Below are positions 7,396-13,370 of a stretch of 18,673 bases of DNA, piece after piece (position 1 is the stretch's first letter; the number at the start of each line of letters is the position of its first letter). Position numbers and translations under genes: made by a program. This stretch comes from JBGSWL01 sp041752455 (lineage in GTDB: Bacteria > Pseudomonadota > Alphaproteobacteria > Rhizobiales > Rhizobiaceae): NCBI GenBank assembly GCA_041752455.1, contig JBGSWL010000135.1, positions 1-18,673 on the forward strand. The letters run 5' to 3'. Under the pieces are notes generated by a model, which did no database searches, was not told where the DNA came from, and saw only the letters and a program-made list of their open reading frames with translations.

Positions 7396-8277
7396 TTGCT
7401 TATCGCGTTCGGCGGGCTTTTCCTGTTCGGCACCATTTGGGGCACGACACAGCCGCTGACCAAGATTGCGGTTTCCACCGGCCATCACCCGTTCGGTCTG
7501 ATCGCCTGGCAGTTCGTGATCACCGGGGCAGCGCTTGGCACGATGACGCTTCTCGGGCGCCATGCGATCAGCTTCCAGCCGCGCCATCTCGTCTTCTATC
7601 TGGTGATTGCAGTTGTCGGCACGCTGGTGCCGAATTCGTTCTCCTACTTGTCGGCGGCGCATCTGCCGGCCGGGATCATGGCACTTGCAATCGCGTCCGT
7701 GCCGATGATGGCGCTGCTGATCGCGCTCGCCGTCGGCAACGAACGCTTTGCGCTGCGCCGGGTCGCCGGCATTGCGGCGGGCGTTGCGGCCATGATGCTG
7801 ATCGCGTTGCCCGAAACCAGCCTGCCGGATGCGGCCATGGTGCCGTGGCTGGCGGTCGCGCTGATTGCGCCGTTCTGCTACGGGCTCGAAGCGAATTATC
7901 TGGCGCGGTATTCGCCGCAAGGCCTGCATCCGATACCGGCGTTGTTCGGCTCTTGCGTGGTCGGAACCATCATCGCTGTTCCGCTCGCCCTTGCGACCGG
8001 GCACTTCATCGACCCGCGCGTCGGCCTCGGCGCAGCGGAACAGGCGTTGATTGCATCGTCCTTTGCCCATGCGGCCGCCTATGCCGGCTACATGTGGCTG
8101 ATCGCCTATGCTGGTGTCGTGTTTTCCAGTCAGGTCGCCTATGTCGTGACCGGCACGGCCATCGTCTTTTCGATGTTCTTCCTCGGCGAAACCTATTCGA
8201 CGTGGGTCTGGGGCGCTGTTGCGCTGATGGTGGCGGGCCTGACACTGGTGCGCCCGGTGAGGGTCGAGCGGGACTGA
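7396..8277 (+). CDS. EamA/DMT family transporter
   Basis: A drug/metabolite transporter superfamily permease of about 293 residues with ten predicted membrane helices in two EamA repeats. The first repeat includes LLIAFGGLFLFGTIWGTTQP, LVPNSFSYLSAAHLPAGIMA and AIASVPMMALLIALAVG. The second includes FAHAAAYAGYMWLIAYAG, QVAYVVTGTAIVFSMFFLGE and TWVWGAVALMVAGLTLV. The substrate is unknown; relatives export amino acids or metabolites. The start is uncertain. No ATG or GTG lies between the yebC region and the first helix in this frame. TTG 7396 is used, but CTG 7345, which overlaps the yebC TGA and has GGAAAGG 8 nt upstream, would add 17 residues. It lies between yebC and ruvC, and its membrane role is unrelated to either. 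Confidence 0.85.
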   Translation: MLIAFGGLFLFGTIWGTTQPLTKIAVSTGHHPFGLIAWQFVITGAALGTMTLLGRHAISFQPRHLVFYLVIAVVGTLVPNSFSYLSAAHLPAGIMALAIASVPMMALLIALAVGNERFALRRVAGIAAGVAAMMLIALPETSLPDAAMVPWLAVALIAPFCYGLEANYLARYSPQGLHPIPALFGSCVVGTIIAVPLALATGHFIDPRVGLGAAEQALIASSFAHAAAYAGYMWLIAYAGVVFSSQVAYVVTGTAIVFSMFFLGETYSTWVWGAVALMVAGLTLVRPVRVERD

Positions 8278-8298
8278 CGCCATCGCGTTCGCGTCTCT

Positions 8299-8313
8299 GT
8301 TTTCTCTTTGTTC
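8299..8313 (+). promoter_or_regulatory. Imperfect SOS (LexA) box upstream of ruvC
   Basis: The bases read GTTT-TCTCTTT-GTTC, one mismatch from the alphaproteobacterial LexA site GTTC-N7-GTTC, and lie about 50 bp before the ruvC start. Because one half-site is degenerate and the region is T-rich, this may be chance. It is the best candidate for SOS control of ruvC itself. Confidence 0.3.
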
Positions 8314-8363
8314 ACATTGCCGACTGAAAGCTTTAAGCTTGTCGCAGGACAGGGCGGAGCAAA

Positions 8364-8879
8364 ATGGCAGAGGCGATTCGCATCATCGGGATTGATCCGG
8401 GGCTCAGGCGCACCGGTTGGGGCATCATCGATGTTGCCGGCTCCAGTCTGCGTTTTGTTGCGTCCGGCACGATCCGGCCCGATGCGGACGCCGATCTGGC
8501 TGACCGTCTGGTGGCGATCCACGACGGTCTGGTCACCGTGATTGCCGCCAACGGTCCGCGTGAGGCGGCGGTCGAAGCAACCTTCGTCAACAAGGATGCC
8601 AATGCGACGCTGAAGCTTGGCCAGGCGCGCGGGGTGGCCATGCTGGTTCCGGCGCTCGCCGGTCTCGTCGTCGCCGAATATGCGCCGAACGCCGTCAAGA
8701 AGGCGGTGACCGGCGTCGGCCATGGCGACAAGGGTCAGGTCTCCATGATGGTCAAGGTGCTGATGCCGCGCGCCGTCTTCGACAGCGAGGATGCCGCCGA
8801 TGCGCTGGCCATCGCCATCTGCCATGCGCATCACCGCGGGGTCACGGCTTTGGCGGCGCGGTTGGCGGCAGCAGGCTGA
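8364..8879 (+). CDS. ruvC: Crossover junction endodeoxyribonuclease RuvC
   Basis: RuvC is the dimeric nuclease that cuts Holliday junctions symmetrically, acting on junctions moved by RuvAB during recombinational repair. The 171-residue protein starts IGIDPGLRRTGWG and keeps all four catalytic acids of the RNase H fold: Asp11 (IGIDPG), Glu71 (VEATFV), and Asp143 and Asp146 (SEDAADAL). Other landmarks are NKDANATLKLGQARG and YAPNAVKKAVTGVGHGDKGQV. A GGAG ribosome site lies just ahead of ATG 8364. It is the first gene of a ruvC-ruvA-ruvB group, but its stop is separated from ruvA by a 720-bp toxin-antitoxin module that starts with an SOS-box pattern 3 bp downstream. Confidence 0.97.
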   Translation: MAEAIRIIGIDPGLRRTGWGIIDVAGSSLRFVASGTIRPDADADLADRLVAIHDGLVTVIAANGPREAAVEATFVNKDANATLKLGQARGVAMLVPALAGLVVAEYAPNAVKKAVTGVGHGDKGQVSMMVKVLMPRAVFDSEDAADALAIAICHAHHRGVTALAARLAAAG

Positions 8880-8881
8880 AT

Positions 8882-8896
8882 GTTCTTGACTTGTTC
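8882..8896 (+). promoter_or_regulatory. Perfect SOS (LexA) box pattern
   Basis: The bases read GTTC-TTGACTT-GTTC, an exact match to the direct-repeat LexA site of alphaproteobacteria (GTTC-N7-GTTC; GAAC-N7-GAAC on the other strand). The N7 contains TTGACT, the -35 hexamer of the antitoxin promoter, so bound LexA would block polymerase. The box begins 3 bp after the ruvC stop and controls, by position, the antitoxin-PIN pair and ruvA, and perhaps genes beyond. Confidence 0.65.
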
Positions 8897-8914
8897 CGAT
8901 TGCTGGAATTAAGT
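8886..8914 (+). promoter_or_regulatory. Predicted promoter of first antitoxin-PIN-ruvA unit
   Basis: TTGACT (8886-8891) and TTAAGT (8909-8914) are separated by 17 bp. With the preceding base the -35 reads CTTGAC, identical to the rhizobial consensus; the -10 is weaker. The promoter would start a transcript near 8921, with the antitoxin ATG at 8939. It overlaps the SOS box at the -35 and an inverted repeat at the -10. Confidence 0.5.
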
Positions 8915-8926
8915 AGGAAAAATTCC
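8905..8926 (+). repeat. Inverted repeat, putative antitoxin operator 1
   Basis: GGAATT (8905-8910) and AATTCC (8921-8926) form a perfect inverted repeat with a 10-bp spacer, and an inner GGAA-AAA-TTCC lies at 8916-8926. The repeat covers the -10 region of the antitoxin promoter, where AbrB/MazE-type antitoxins normally bind to repress their own operon. Assignment as an operator is inferred from this placement. Confidence 0.45.
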
Positions 8927-8938
8927 CACGAGGCTGCC

Positions 8939-9190
8939 ATGCGTGTTTCCGAAAAAGGTCAGATCACGATCCCGAAGAACCTGCGGGAACTTGCAGGGAT
9001 TCGGCCGAACAGTGATGTGACGATTTCCATGGAGGGCGGTCGCCTGTTCATTGAAGCGCTTGATCGCGGTGAGCAAGCGGCCAGTCGGGCAAGGCTCGAG
9101 CGGTTCCTGGCGGCTTTGAAGCAACTTGAGGGGACAGGCGATCAGAGCATGAGTGCTGAAGACGTCATGCGTGAGACGCGGGACCGGTAA
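8939..9190 (+). CDS. AbrB/MazE-type antitoxin (between ruvC and ruvA)
   Basis: An 83-residue DNA-binding antitoxin. Residues 1-42 form a SpoVT/AbrB swapped-hairpin domain with the signature MRVSEKGQITIPKNLRELAG followed by IRPNSDVTISMEGGRLFIEAL. The C-terminal part (about 46-83) is charged and helical, as expected for the segment that wraps and inhibits the partner toxin. ATG 8939 has a GAGG ribosome site 5 nt upstream and starts at the domain; an earlier non-ATG start at 8891 would lie inside the SOS box. The PIN toxin gene starts 2 bp after the stop. By family precedent the antitoxin neutralises the toxin and represses its own promoter, here probably through the inverted repeat at 8905-8926. 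Confidence 0.88.
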   Translation: MRVSEKGQITIPKNLRELAGIRPNSDVTISMEGGRLFIEALDRGEQAASRARLERFLAALKQLEGTGDQSMSAEDVMRETRDR

Positions 9191-9192
9191 CC

Positions 9193-9603
9193 GTGGCGGT
9201 CCTCGTCGATACGAATGTGCTCATCGATATCGCGCAGAGGCAATCCCCTTGGCATGAATGGTCACGCCAGAAGATGATCGTACTCATGAAAGAGGGATTC
9301 GCGATCAATCCGGTCATATTTTCGGAATTCTGTTTCCGATTCGAAAGTTTCGAGGACGCTGACCGTGCGTTGAACCATGAGGAATTCCGGCGAGAGCCGC
9401 TGCCATGGGAAGCCTCATTCGCCGCAGCCCAGGCATTCCGGCTTTACCGCCAAAGAGGCGGCCGGAAAGAGCGGACATTGCCGGACTTCCTGATCGGTGG
9501 GCATGCCGTTGTTCGTGGCTATCCAATCCTGACCCGCGATCCTGCCGGGTATCGCGAGTACTTTCCCACCCTCGACATCATCGCACCGGACACCCATCCA
9601 TGA
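9193..9603 (+). CDS. PIN-domain toxin, VapC-like (between ruvC and ruvA)
   Basis: A 136-residue PIN-domain ribonuclease, paired with the antitoxin just upstream (2-bp gap, GTG start). VapC-type toxins cleave tRNA or rRNA and stop translation when the antitoxin is degraded. The four acidic positions that bind magnesium appear intact: Asp6 in LVDTNVLID, Glu45 in FSEFCF, Asp98 in LPDFLIGGHA, and Asp116 in LTRDPAGY, so the enzyme is probably active. Its TGA overlaps the ruvA ATG by 4 bp (ATGA, 9600-9603), so ruvA translation is likely coupled to translation of the toxin. Sequence and spacing differ clearly from the PIN gene before ruvB, so the two are not a recent duplication. Confidence 0.9.
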   Translation: MAVLVDTNVLIDIAQRQSPWHEWSRQKMIVLMKEGFAINPVIFSEFCFRFESFEDADRALNHEEFRREPLPWEASFAAAQAFRLYRQRGGRKERTLPDFLIGGHAVVRGYPILTRDPAGYREYFPTLDIIAPDTHP

Positions 9604-10217
9604 TCGGCAAGCTAAAGGGGACGGTCGACGAGATCGGCGAGGACCATGTGGTCATCGATGTGCACGGCGTCGGCTATGTCGCCTTCTGCCCGGCGCGCAC
9701 GCTCGGCAAATTGTCTGCTGGCGAAGCGGCGGTGCTGTTCATCGAAACCTATGTGCGCGAGGACATGCTCCGCCTTTACGGTTTTTCCAGCCAGCATGAA
9801 CGCGACTGGTTTCGCCTGTTGCAGGTGGTGCAGGGCGTCGGCGCGAAGGTGGCGCTCGCCGTGCTGTCAACGTTGACATCTGCCGAACTCGCCAATGCCA
9901 TCGCGTTGCAGGACAAGGCGATGGTGGCGCGTGCGCCGGGTGTCGGGCCAAAGGTTGCAGCGCGCATCGTTGCCGAACTGAAGGACAAGACGCCGGCGCT
10001 TGCGCTTTCCGAGGCGGGTCCCTCGCTTGGCCTGAAGCAGGCGCTCGGCGAGGGCGTGGCGTCAGGTCCGGTCTCCGATGCAGTTTCCGCGCTGGTCAAT
10101 CTCGGCTATTCGCGCGATCAGGCCGCCAGCGCCGTGGCTGCGGCGCTGCGGGAAGCGGGCGACGGTGCGGCCAGCCCGCTTCTCATCCGCCTGGCTCTGA
10201 AGGAACTTGCGCGATGA
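9600..10217 (+). CDS. ruvA: Holliday junction DNA helicase RuvA
   Basis: RuvA binds the four-way junction as a tetramer or octamer and loads the RuvB motor for branch migration. The 205-residue product has the three expected domains. The N-terminal OB-fold is about residues 1-63 (MIGKLKGTVDEIGEDHVVID, then VGYVAFCPARTL). The helix-hairpin-helix domain has QGVGAKVALAVLS (78-90) and APGVGPKVAARIVAELKDK (112-130). A flexible linker then leads to a C-terminal RuvB-binding domain, VSDAVSALVNLGYSRDQAAS. The start is fixed by MIGKLKG and by the 4-bp ATGA overlap with the PIN toxin. No ribosome site independent of the toxin frame is obvious. The second toxin-antitoxin module follows at once; the ruvA stop falls at the upstream half-site of its operator. 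Confidence 0.97.
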   Translation: MIGKLKGTVDEIGEDHVVIDVHGVGYVAFCPARTLGKLSAGEAAVLFIETYVREDMLRLYGFSSQHERDWFRLLQVVQGVGAKVALAVLSTLTSAELANAIALQDKAMVARAPGVGPKVAARIVAELKDKTPALALSEAGPSLGLKQALGEGVASGPVSDAVSALVNLGYSRDQAASAVAAALREAGDGAASPLLIRLALKELAR

Positions 10218-10222
10218 TTTCC

Positions 10223-10251
10223 TTGCTTGAGGCGCATTTCCTTACTATTGT
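10223..10251 (+). promoter_or_regulatory. Predicted promoter of second antitoxin-PIN-ruvB unit
   Basis: TTGCTT (10223-10228) and TATTGT (10246-10251) are spaced by 17 bp. In rhizobial register this reads CTTGCT-N17-CTATTG against CTTGAC-N17-CTATAT. The -10 sits exactly in the spacer of the inverted repeat 10236-10266, and the -35 overlaps an extra half-site at 10217-10226. A transcript would start near 10258 and reach the antitoxin ATG at 10283. Confidence 0.5.
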
Positions 10252-10266
10252 TGGATGTAAGGAAAT
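10236..10266 (+). repeat. Perfect inverted repeat, putative antitoxin operator 2
   Basis: ATTTCCTTAC (10236-10245) and GTAAGGAAAT (10257-10266) are perfect inverted copies around an 11-bp spacer that holds the -10 hexamer. A third copy with one change, ATTTCCTTGC, lies in direct orientation at 10217-10226, 19 bp upstream and reaching into the end of ruvA. Spacings of about two helical turns suit binding of a dimeric or tetrameric antitoxin-toxin complex on one face of the DNA. Function as an operator is inferred. Confidence 0.7.
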
Positions 10267-10282
10267 CGAATGAGGTAAGTCG

Positions 10283-10561
10283 ATGGGTGCGGAATCTCGG
10301 ATTACCAGCAAGGGGCAAACCACCATTCCCGTTGAAGTACGGCGCGCACTCGGCATCAAGACCGGAGACGTGGTGCGCTATGAAATCGACGGAGACAAGG
10401 TGCGGCTGATCAAGAAGCGCAATGTGATGGAACTGGCGGGAATCCTTTATGACCCCAGCAGGAGACCCTTGACCATTGAAGAAATGGACGAAGCCATCAT
10501 GGATGCTGTTGCCGAAGATGACGAACGGATCAAACGCGAATGGAATGAGGGGCGCAAATGA
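10283..10561 (+). CDS. AbrB/MazE-type antitoxin (between ruvA and ruvB)
   Basis: A 92-residue antitoxin of the AbrB/MazE/SpoVT family. Residues 4-46 form the DNA-binding swapped hairpin (ESRITSKGQTTIPVEVRRAL, then GIKTGDVVRYEIDGDKVRLI). The C-terminal region (49-92) contains LTIEEMDEAIMDAVAEDDER, an acidic helix of the kind that blocks a PIN toxin. A GAGGTAAG ribosome site lies just before ATG 10283. The reading frame overlaps the PIN gene by 4 bp (ATGA, 10558-10561). The strong inverted repeat over the promoter directly upstream is the likely autoregulatory site. It shares only the AbrB signature with the antitoxin before ruvA and is clearly a different subfamily. Confidence 0.92.
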   Translation: MGAESRITSKGQTTIPVEVRRALGIKTGDVVRYEIDGDKVRLIKKRNVMELAGILYDPSRRPLTIEEMDEAIMDAVAEDDERIKREWNEGRK

Positions 10562-10950
10562 TCGGCGTCGATACAAATGTGCTGGTCCGGTTTTTAACAC
10601 GGGACGAACCAGAGCAATACGCAATTGCCGAAGCATTTTTTCGCGAGCGGTCAGCCGCTGAACCGGCCTATGTCAGTGCTGTCGTTCTGGCCGAAGTCAT
10701 ATGGGTTCTGCGCCGCGCCTATCGGTTGGGTCTCGAAGAGATACGGAATGCAATCACGTTGTTGTTTGAGACGGACGCGTTGATTGTCGAGGGGAGGGAC
10801 AGGCTGGAAACGTCTGACGGGGCGATTTCCCCGAGCATGATTGCAGACCACCTCATCGCCCATTTGTGTGAAGGCGCTGGCTGTTCTCACCTTGTGACCT
10901 TTGACAGACGTGCCGCCCGCGAAGTGCCCGGGATGAAACTGCTCGCATGA
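10558..10950 (+). CDS. PIN-domain toxin, VapC-like (between ruvA and ruvB)
   Basis: A 130-residue PIN-domain ribonuclease. It begins MIGVDTNVLVRFLTRDEP and keeps the acidic metal-binding set: Asp5 (GVDTNVL), Glu46 (VLAEVIWVL), Asp97 (MIADHLIAHL) and Asp116 (TFDRRAA). It therefore looks catalytically competent; expected targets are tRNAs or rRNA. It starts inside the end of its antitoxin (ATGA, 10558-10561) and its own TGA overlaps the ruvB ATG (ATGA, 10947-10950), a second instance of toxin-to-ruv coupling. The ADHLIAHL and HLVTFDRRA segments are typical of VapC proteins paired with AbrB-type antitoxins. Confidence 0.93.
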   Translation: MIGVDTNVLVRFLTRDEPEQYAIAEAFFRERSAAEPAYVSAVVLAEVIWVLRRAYRLGLEEIRNAITLLFETDALIVEGRDRLETSDGAISPSMIADHLIAHLCEGAGCSHLVTFDRRAAREVPGMKLLA

Positions 10951-11984
10951 GTGATGCGTCGCGCCTCATATCCCCGGAAAAGCGCGAGGAGGACCTCGAC
11001 ACCTCGCTGCGGCCGCAGACGCTCGCCGACTTTACCGGCCAGGCGCAGGCGCGGGCCAATCTCAAGGTCTTCATCGAGGCGGCCAAGGGGCGCGGCGAAG
11101 CGCTTGACCATGTGCTGTTTGTCGGTCCGCCCGGCCTTGGCAAGACAACACTGGCGCAGATCATGGCGCGTGAACTCGGGGTCAACTTTCGCTCGACCTC
11201 CGGCCCGGTGATCGCCAAGGCCGGCGATCTGGCGGCGCTGCTTACCAACCTCGATGACCGCGACGTGCTGTTCATCGACGAGATTCACCGGCTCAGCCCG
11301 GCGGTCGAGGAAATCCTCTATCCGGCGATGGAAGACTACCAACTCGACCTGATCATCGGCGAGGGACCGGCCGCCCGCTCGGTCAAGATCGATCTGGCGC
11401 GGTTCACGCTTGTTGCCGCCACGACCCGGCTCGGGCTTCTGACGACGCCGCTGCGCGACCGGTTCGGCATCCCGGTGCGGCTGAATTTCTACACCGCCGA
11501 GGAACTGGAACTGATCGTGACGCGCGGCGCGCGGATCATGGGCCTGCCGATGACTATCGATGGCGCGGCGGAAATCGCCAAGCGCTCGCGCGGCACGCCG
11601 CGCATTGCAGGTCGCCTGCTGCGTCGGGTACGTGATTTTGCCGACGTAGCTGGTGCAGGAACTGTTGATGCCGATATCGCCGACAAGGCGCTGATCCGGC
11701 TTGAAGTGGATGCCATCGGGCTCGATGAACTGGACCGGCGCTACCTCAACCAGATCGCGCGTCACTTCGGCGGCGGGCCGGTCGGGATCGAGACCATCGC
11801 CGCGTCTCTCTCTGAGCCGCGCGATGCCATCGAGGACATCATCGAGCCGTTCCTGATTCAGCAGGGCTTCATTGCGCGCACGCCGCGTGGCCGAGTGATG
11901 ACGGCAACGGCCTGGCGCCATCTGGGGATGGACGCACCGAAAGACCTTGCCGGATTGCAGGCGGCGCTGTTTTCTGACGAGTGA
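10947..11984 (+). CDS. ruvB: Holliday junction ATP-dependent helicase RuvB
   Basis: RuvB is the hexameric AAA+ motor that pulls DNA through the RuvA-bound junction. The 345-residue product is full length. It has the N-terminal LRPQTLADFTGQAQARANLK, Walker A GPPGLGKTT (60-68), Walker B FIDEIH (109-114), the RuvA-contact hairpin region YQLDLIIGEGPAARSVKIDL (131-150), sensor 1 AATTR (157-161), arginine finger in PLRDRFG (168-174), sensor 2 GTPRIAGRLLRRVRDFA, and the winged-helix end FLIQQGFIARTPRGR. The ATG overlaps the stop of the second PIN toxin. In many alphaproteobacteria ruvB is followed directly by ybgC-tolQRA; here about 4.1 kb of accessory genes lie between. Confidence 0.98.
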   Translation: MSDASRLISPEKREEDLDTSLRPQTLADFTGQAQARANLKVFIEAAKGRGEALDHVLFVGPPGLGKTTLAQIMARELGVNFRSTSGPVIAKAGDLAALLTNLDDRDVLFIDEIHRLSPAVEEILYPAMEDYQLDLIIGEGPAARSVKIDLARFTLVAATTRLGLLTTPLRDRFGIPVRLNFYTAEELELIVTRGARIMGLPMTIDGAAEIAKRSRGTPRIAGRLLRRVRDFADVAGAGTVDADIADKALIRLEVDAIGLDELDRRYLNQIARHFGGGPVGIETIAASLSEPRDAIEDIIEPFLIQQGFIARTPRGRVMTATAWRHLGMDAPKDLAGLQAALFSDE

Positions 11985-12040
11985 AGCGCATTCACGAAAC
12001 GGCGCCGGATCCAAACCGGTGTCCGCCGGGAGATCAACCA

Positions 12041-12979
12041 ATGACACAACATATTGTACGCAAGGATCCGCGTCTTCTTCGCGGCCTGCAGTGCTTTGAG
12101 GCAGTTGCGCGTTGCGGATCAATGACGGACGCGGCCTTGGAACTTTCCATAACGCCCAGCGCCGTGAGCCACCAGCTCCGCATCCTCTCCGACATCCTGG
12201 GGGAAAAGCTGCTGGAGAAGAAGGGCCGGGGTGTTGCCCTCACCGCAGCGGGGCGCCGGCTTGCGACCATGCTGCATGCAACCTTCAGCGACATCGAGAC
12301 CAGCGTTGCCGAACTGATCGGCGAAACCAGGCCGGTCGTCCGGCTTGCGGTCTGTTCCAGCTTCGGTCCGGCCTGGCTTGCGCCGAAGATGCCGGAACTT
12401 TTCGAAAAATTCCCCGGACTCGGCGTCGAACTGAAGCTCTATGCCGGCCAGCCGCAGCAAACCCACGAGTCGGCGGATGCAATCGTCACGGCCCAACCGG
12501 TGGAACCGGGCTATGACGCGCTGACACTCTTCGAGGAACGGGTTGTCGCCGTCGCGCGGCCTACGCCAGATGGCCGGGTGCCCTCGAGCGGTCACAGATA
12601 TATCGCGACCATCCAGCCACCACTGGACCCTATGGACGAATGGGCAGGCTATGCCCGGGCAACCGGGTTGAACATCAGCGCTGCTGACCGCTCCGACTCG
12701 ATCGTCTGCACCCACTACATCCTTGCGCTGGAACTTGCCCGCGCCGGCTGTGGCGTAGCGCTTGTTCCGGAATTTCTGGCGGAGCGAAGCTTGCGCGATC
12801 AAAGCCTGGTTCTGTTGCACGATATCGCCGTGCCATCGGGGCGGACATACCGGTACTGCACCAAGAAGAGCCGTGCCGATGACGCCAGCCTCCGGCATCT
12901 TGGCCGGTGGCTGCGTGCGCAGGCGCAACGGCCGGATGTGCCGGTTGTGCCGTGGCAGCCTGTAACGGTCACTACCTGA
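12041..12979 (+). CDS. LysR-family transcriptional regulator (GcvA-like)
   Basis: A 312-residue LysR-type regulator. The N-terminal winged helix-turn-helix spans about residues 11-70, with LQCFEAVARCGSMTDAALEL, then ITPSAVSHQLRILSDILGEK and LTAAGRRLA. The effector domain begins near residue 93 (VVRLAVCSSFGPAWLAPKMP) and resembles the GcvA/AmpR-like branch. ATG 12041 is preferred because it starts just before the DNA-binding domain; a GTG at 11981 overlapping the ruvB stop would add 20 residues with no LysR character. No divergent target gene is adjacent, which is unusual for this family. Possible targets are the downstream YkuD or lipoprotein genes; this is a guess from position. Confidence 0.9.
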   Translation: MTQHIVRKDPRLLRGLQCFEAVARCGSMTDAALELSITPSAVSHQLRILSDILGEKLLEKKGRGVALTAAGRRLATMLHATFSDIETSVAELIGETRPVVRLAVCSSFGPAWLAPKMPELFEKFPGLGVELKLYAGQPQQTHESADAIVTAQPVEPGYDALTLFEERVVAVARPTPDGRVPSSGHRYIATIQPPLDPMDEWAGYARATGLNISAADRSDSIVCTHYILALELARAGCGVALVPEFLAERSLRDQSLVLLHDIAVPSGRTYRYCTKKSRADDASLRHLGRWLRAQAQRPDVPVVPWQPVTVTT

Positions 12980-13370
12980 TCCGGCCTGAAGCTGGCTTGC
13001 ATCCAAGCAAGTTGACAACTGGCGTTGATCATTGAGCAGACCTCATGTGTTGGCCGGCTTACTCAATTGACCTGTGGCGTGCAGCGGACGATTCTCGACT
13101 GATCGGCAACACGTGTTCGGCCGAAGGCGCGGCTGGATATGGGGCGTCAGCCGCGCCGCCGGGGCCGGTGATGATCGTCAAGCCCGATTGCCAAAACGCG
13201 CTTTGGAGGACTGGCAAGAACAGGCCGGAAATCGCCGCATTGCCCGCCGTGAACATTTTCCGGGCCAGCAGAATCTGCTTGATTCGCGTCATTTTCCGGT
13301 AATGATCTCGTTGCAGTTTGAGGACAATCAGGCGCTCACTGGACGCCGGGGCGATGCGGAGGATTGGACC
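12980..13370 (+). other. 391-bp intergenic region, no supported gene
   Basis: No convincing gene is seen. The left end has a short hairpin, CTTGC-N6-GCAAG (12996-13011), just after the LysR stop and directly before a TTGACA (13012-13017) that lacks a good -10. A weak promoter candidate for the YkuD gene is TTGATT (13279-13284) with AATGAT (13301-13306), 16 bp apart. Short open frames exist on both strands (13045-13302 plus; 13059-13292 minus), but neither has a good ribosome site or recognisable motifs. The region is long enough to hold a small RNA or remnants, but I cannot show one. Confidence 0.5.

Noticed and set aside
7297..8283. 328-residue minus-strand open frame opposite the EamA transporter
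   Set aside because: Highly charged shadow of a membrane-protein gene with ten clear helices on the plus strand.
8328..8340. AAGCTT-T-AAGCTT double palindrome upstream of ruvC as an operator
   Set aside because: Short self-complementary hexamers with no known regulator and no clear promoter overlap; likely chance.
8939..10950. The two toxin-antitoxin modules as a tandem duplication
   Set aside because: Toxins differ in length and sequence outside the PIN residues, antitoxins share only the AbrB signature, and gene spacing differs (2-bp gap versus 4-bp overlap).
11981..12040. GTG start overlapping the ruvB stop for the LysR gene
   Set aside because: It adds 20 residues unlike LysR N-termini; ATG 12041 starts just before the DNA-binding domain.
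10887..12122. 411-residue minus-strand open frame opposite ruvB
   Set aside because: Shadow of ruvB, whose AAA+ motifs are complete on the plus strand; composition is Arg/His/Gln-rich with no motif.
13045..13302. 85-residue plus-strand frame (and a 77-residue minus-strand frame) in the LysR-YkuD gap
   Set aside because: No ribosome site, no recognisable motif and no codon pattern that distinguishes them from chance.
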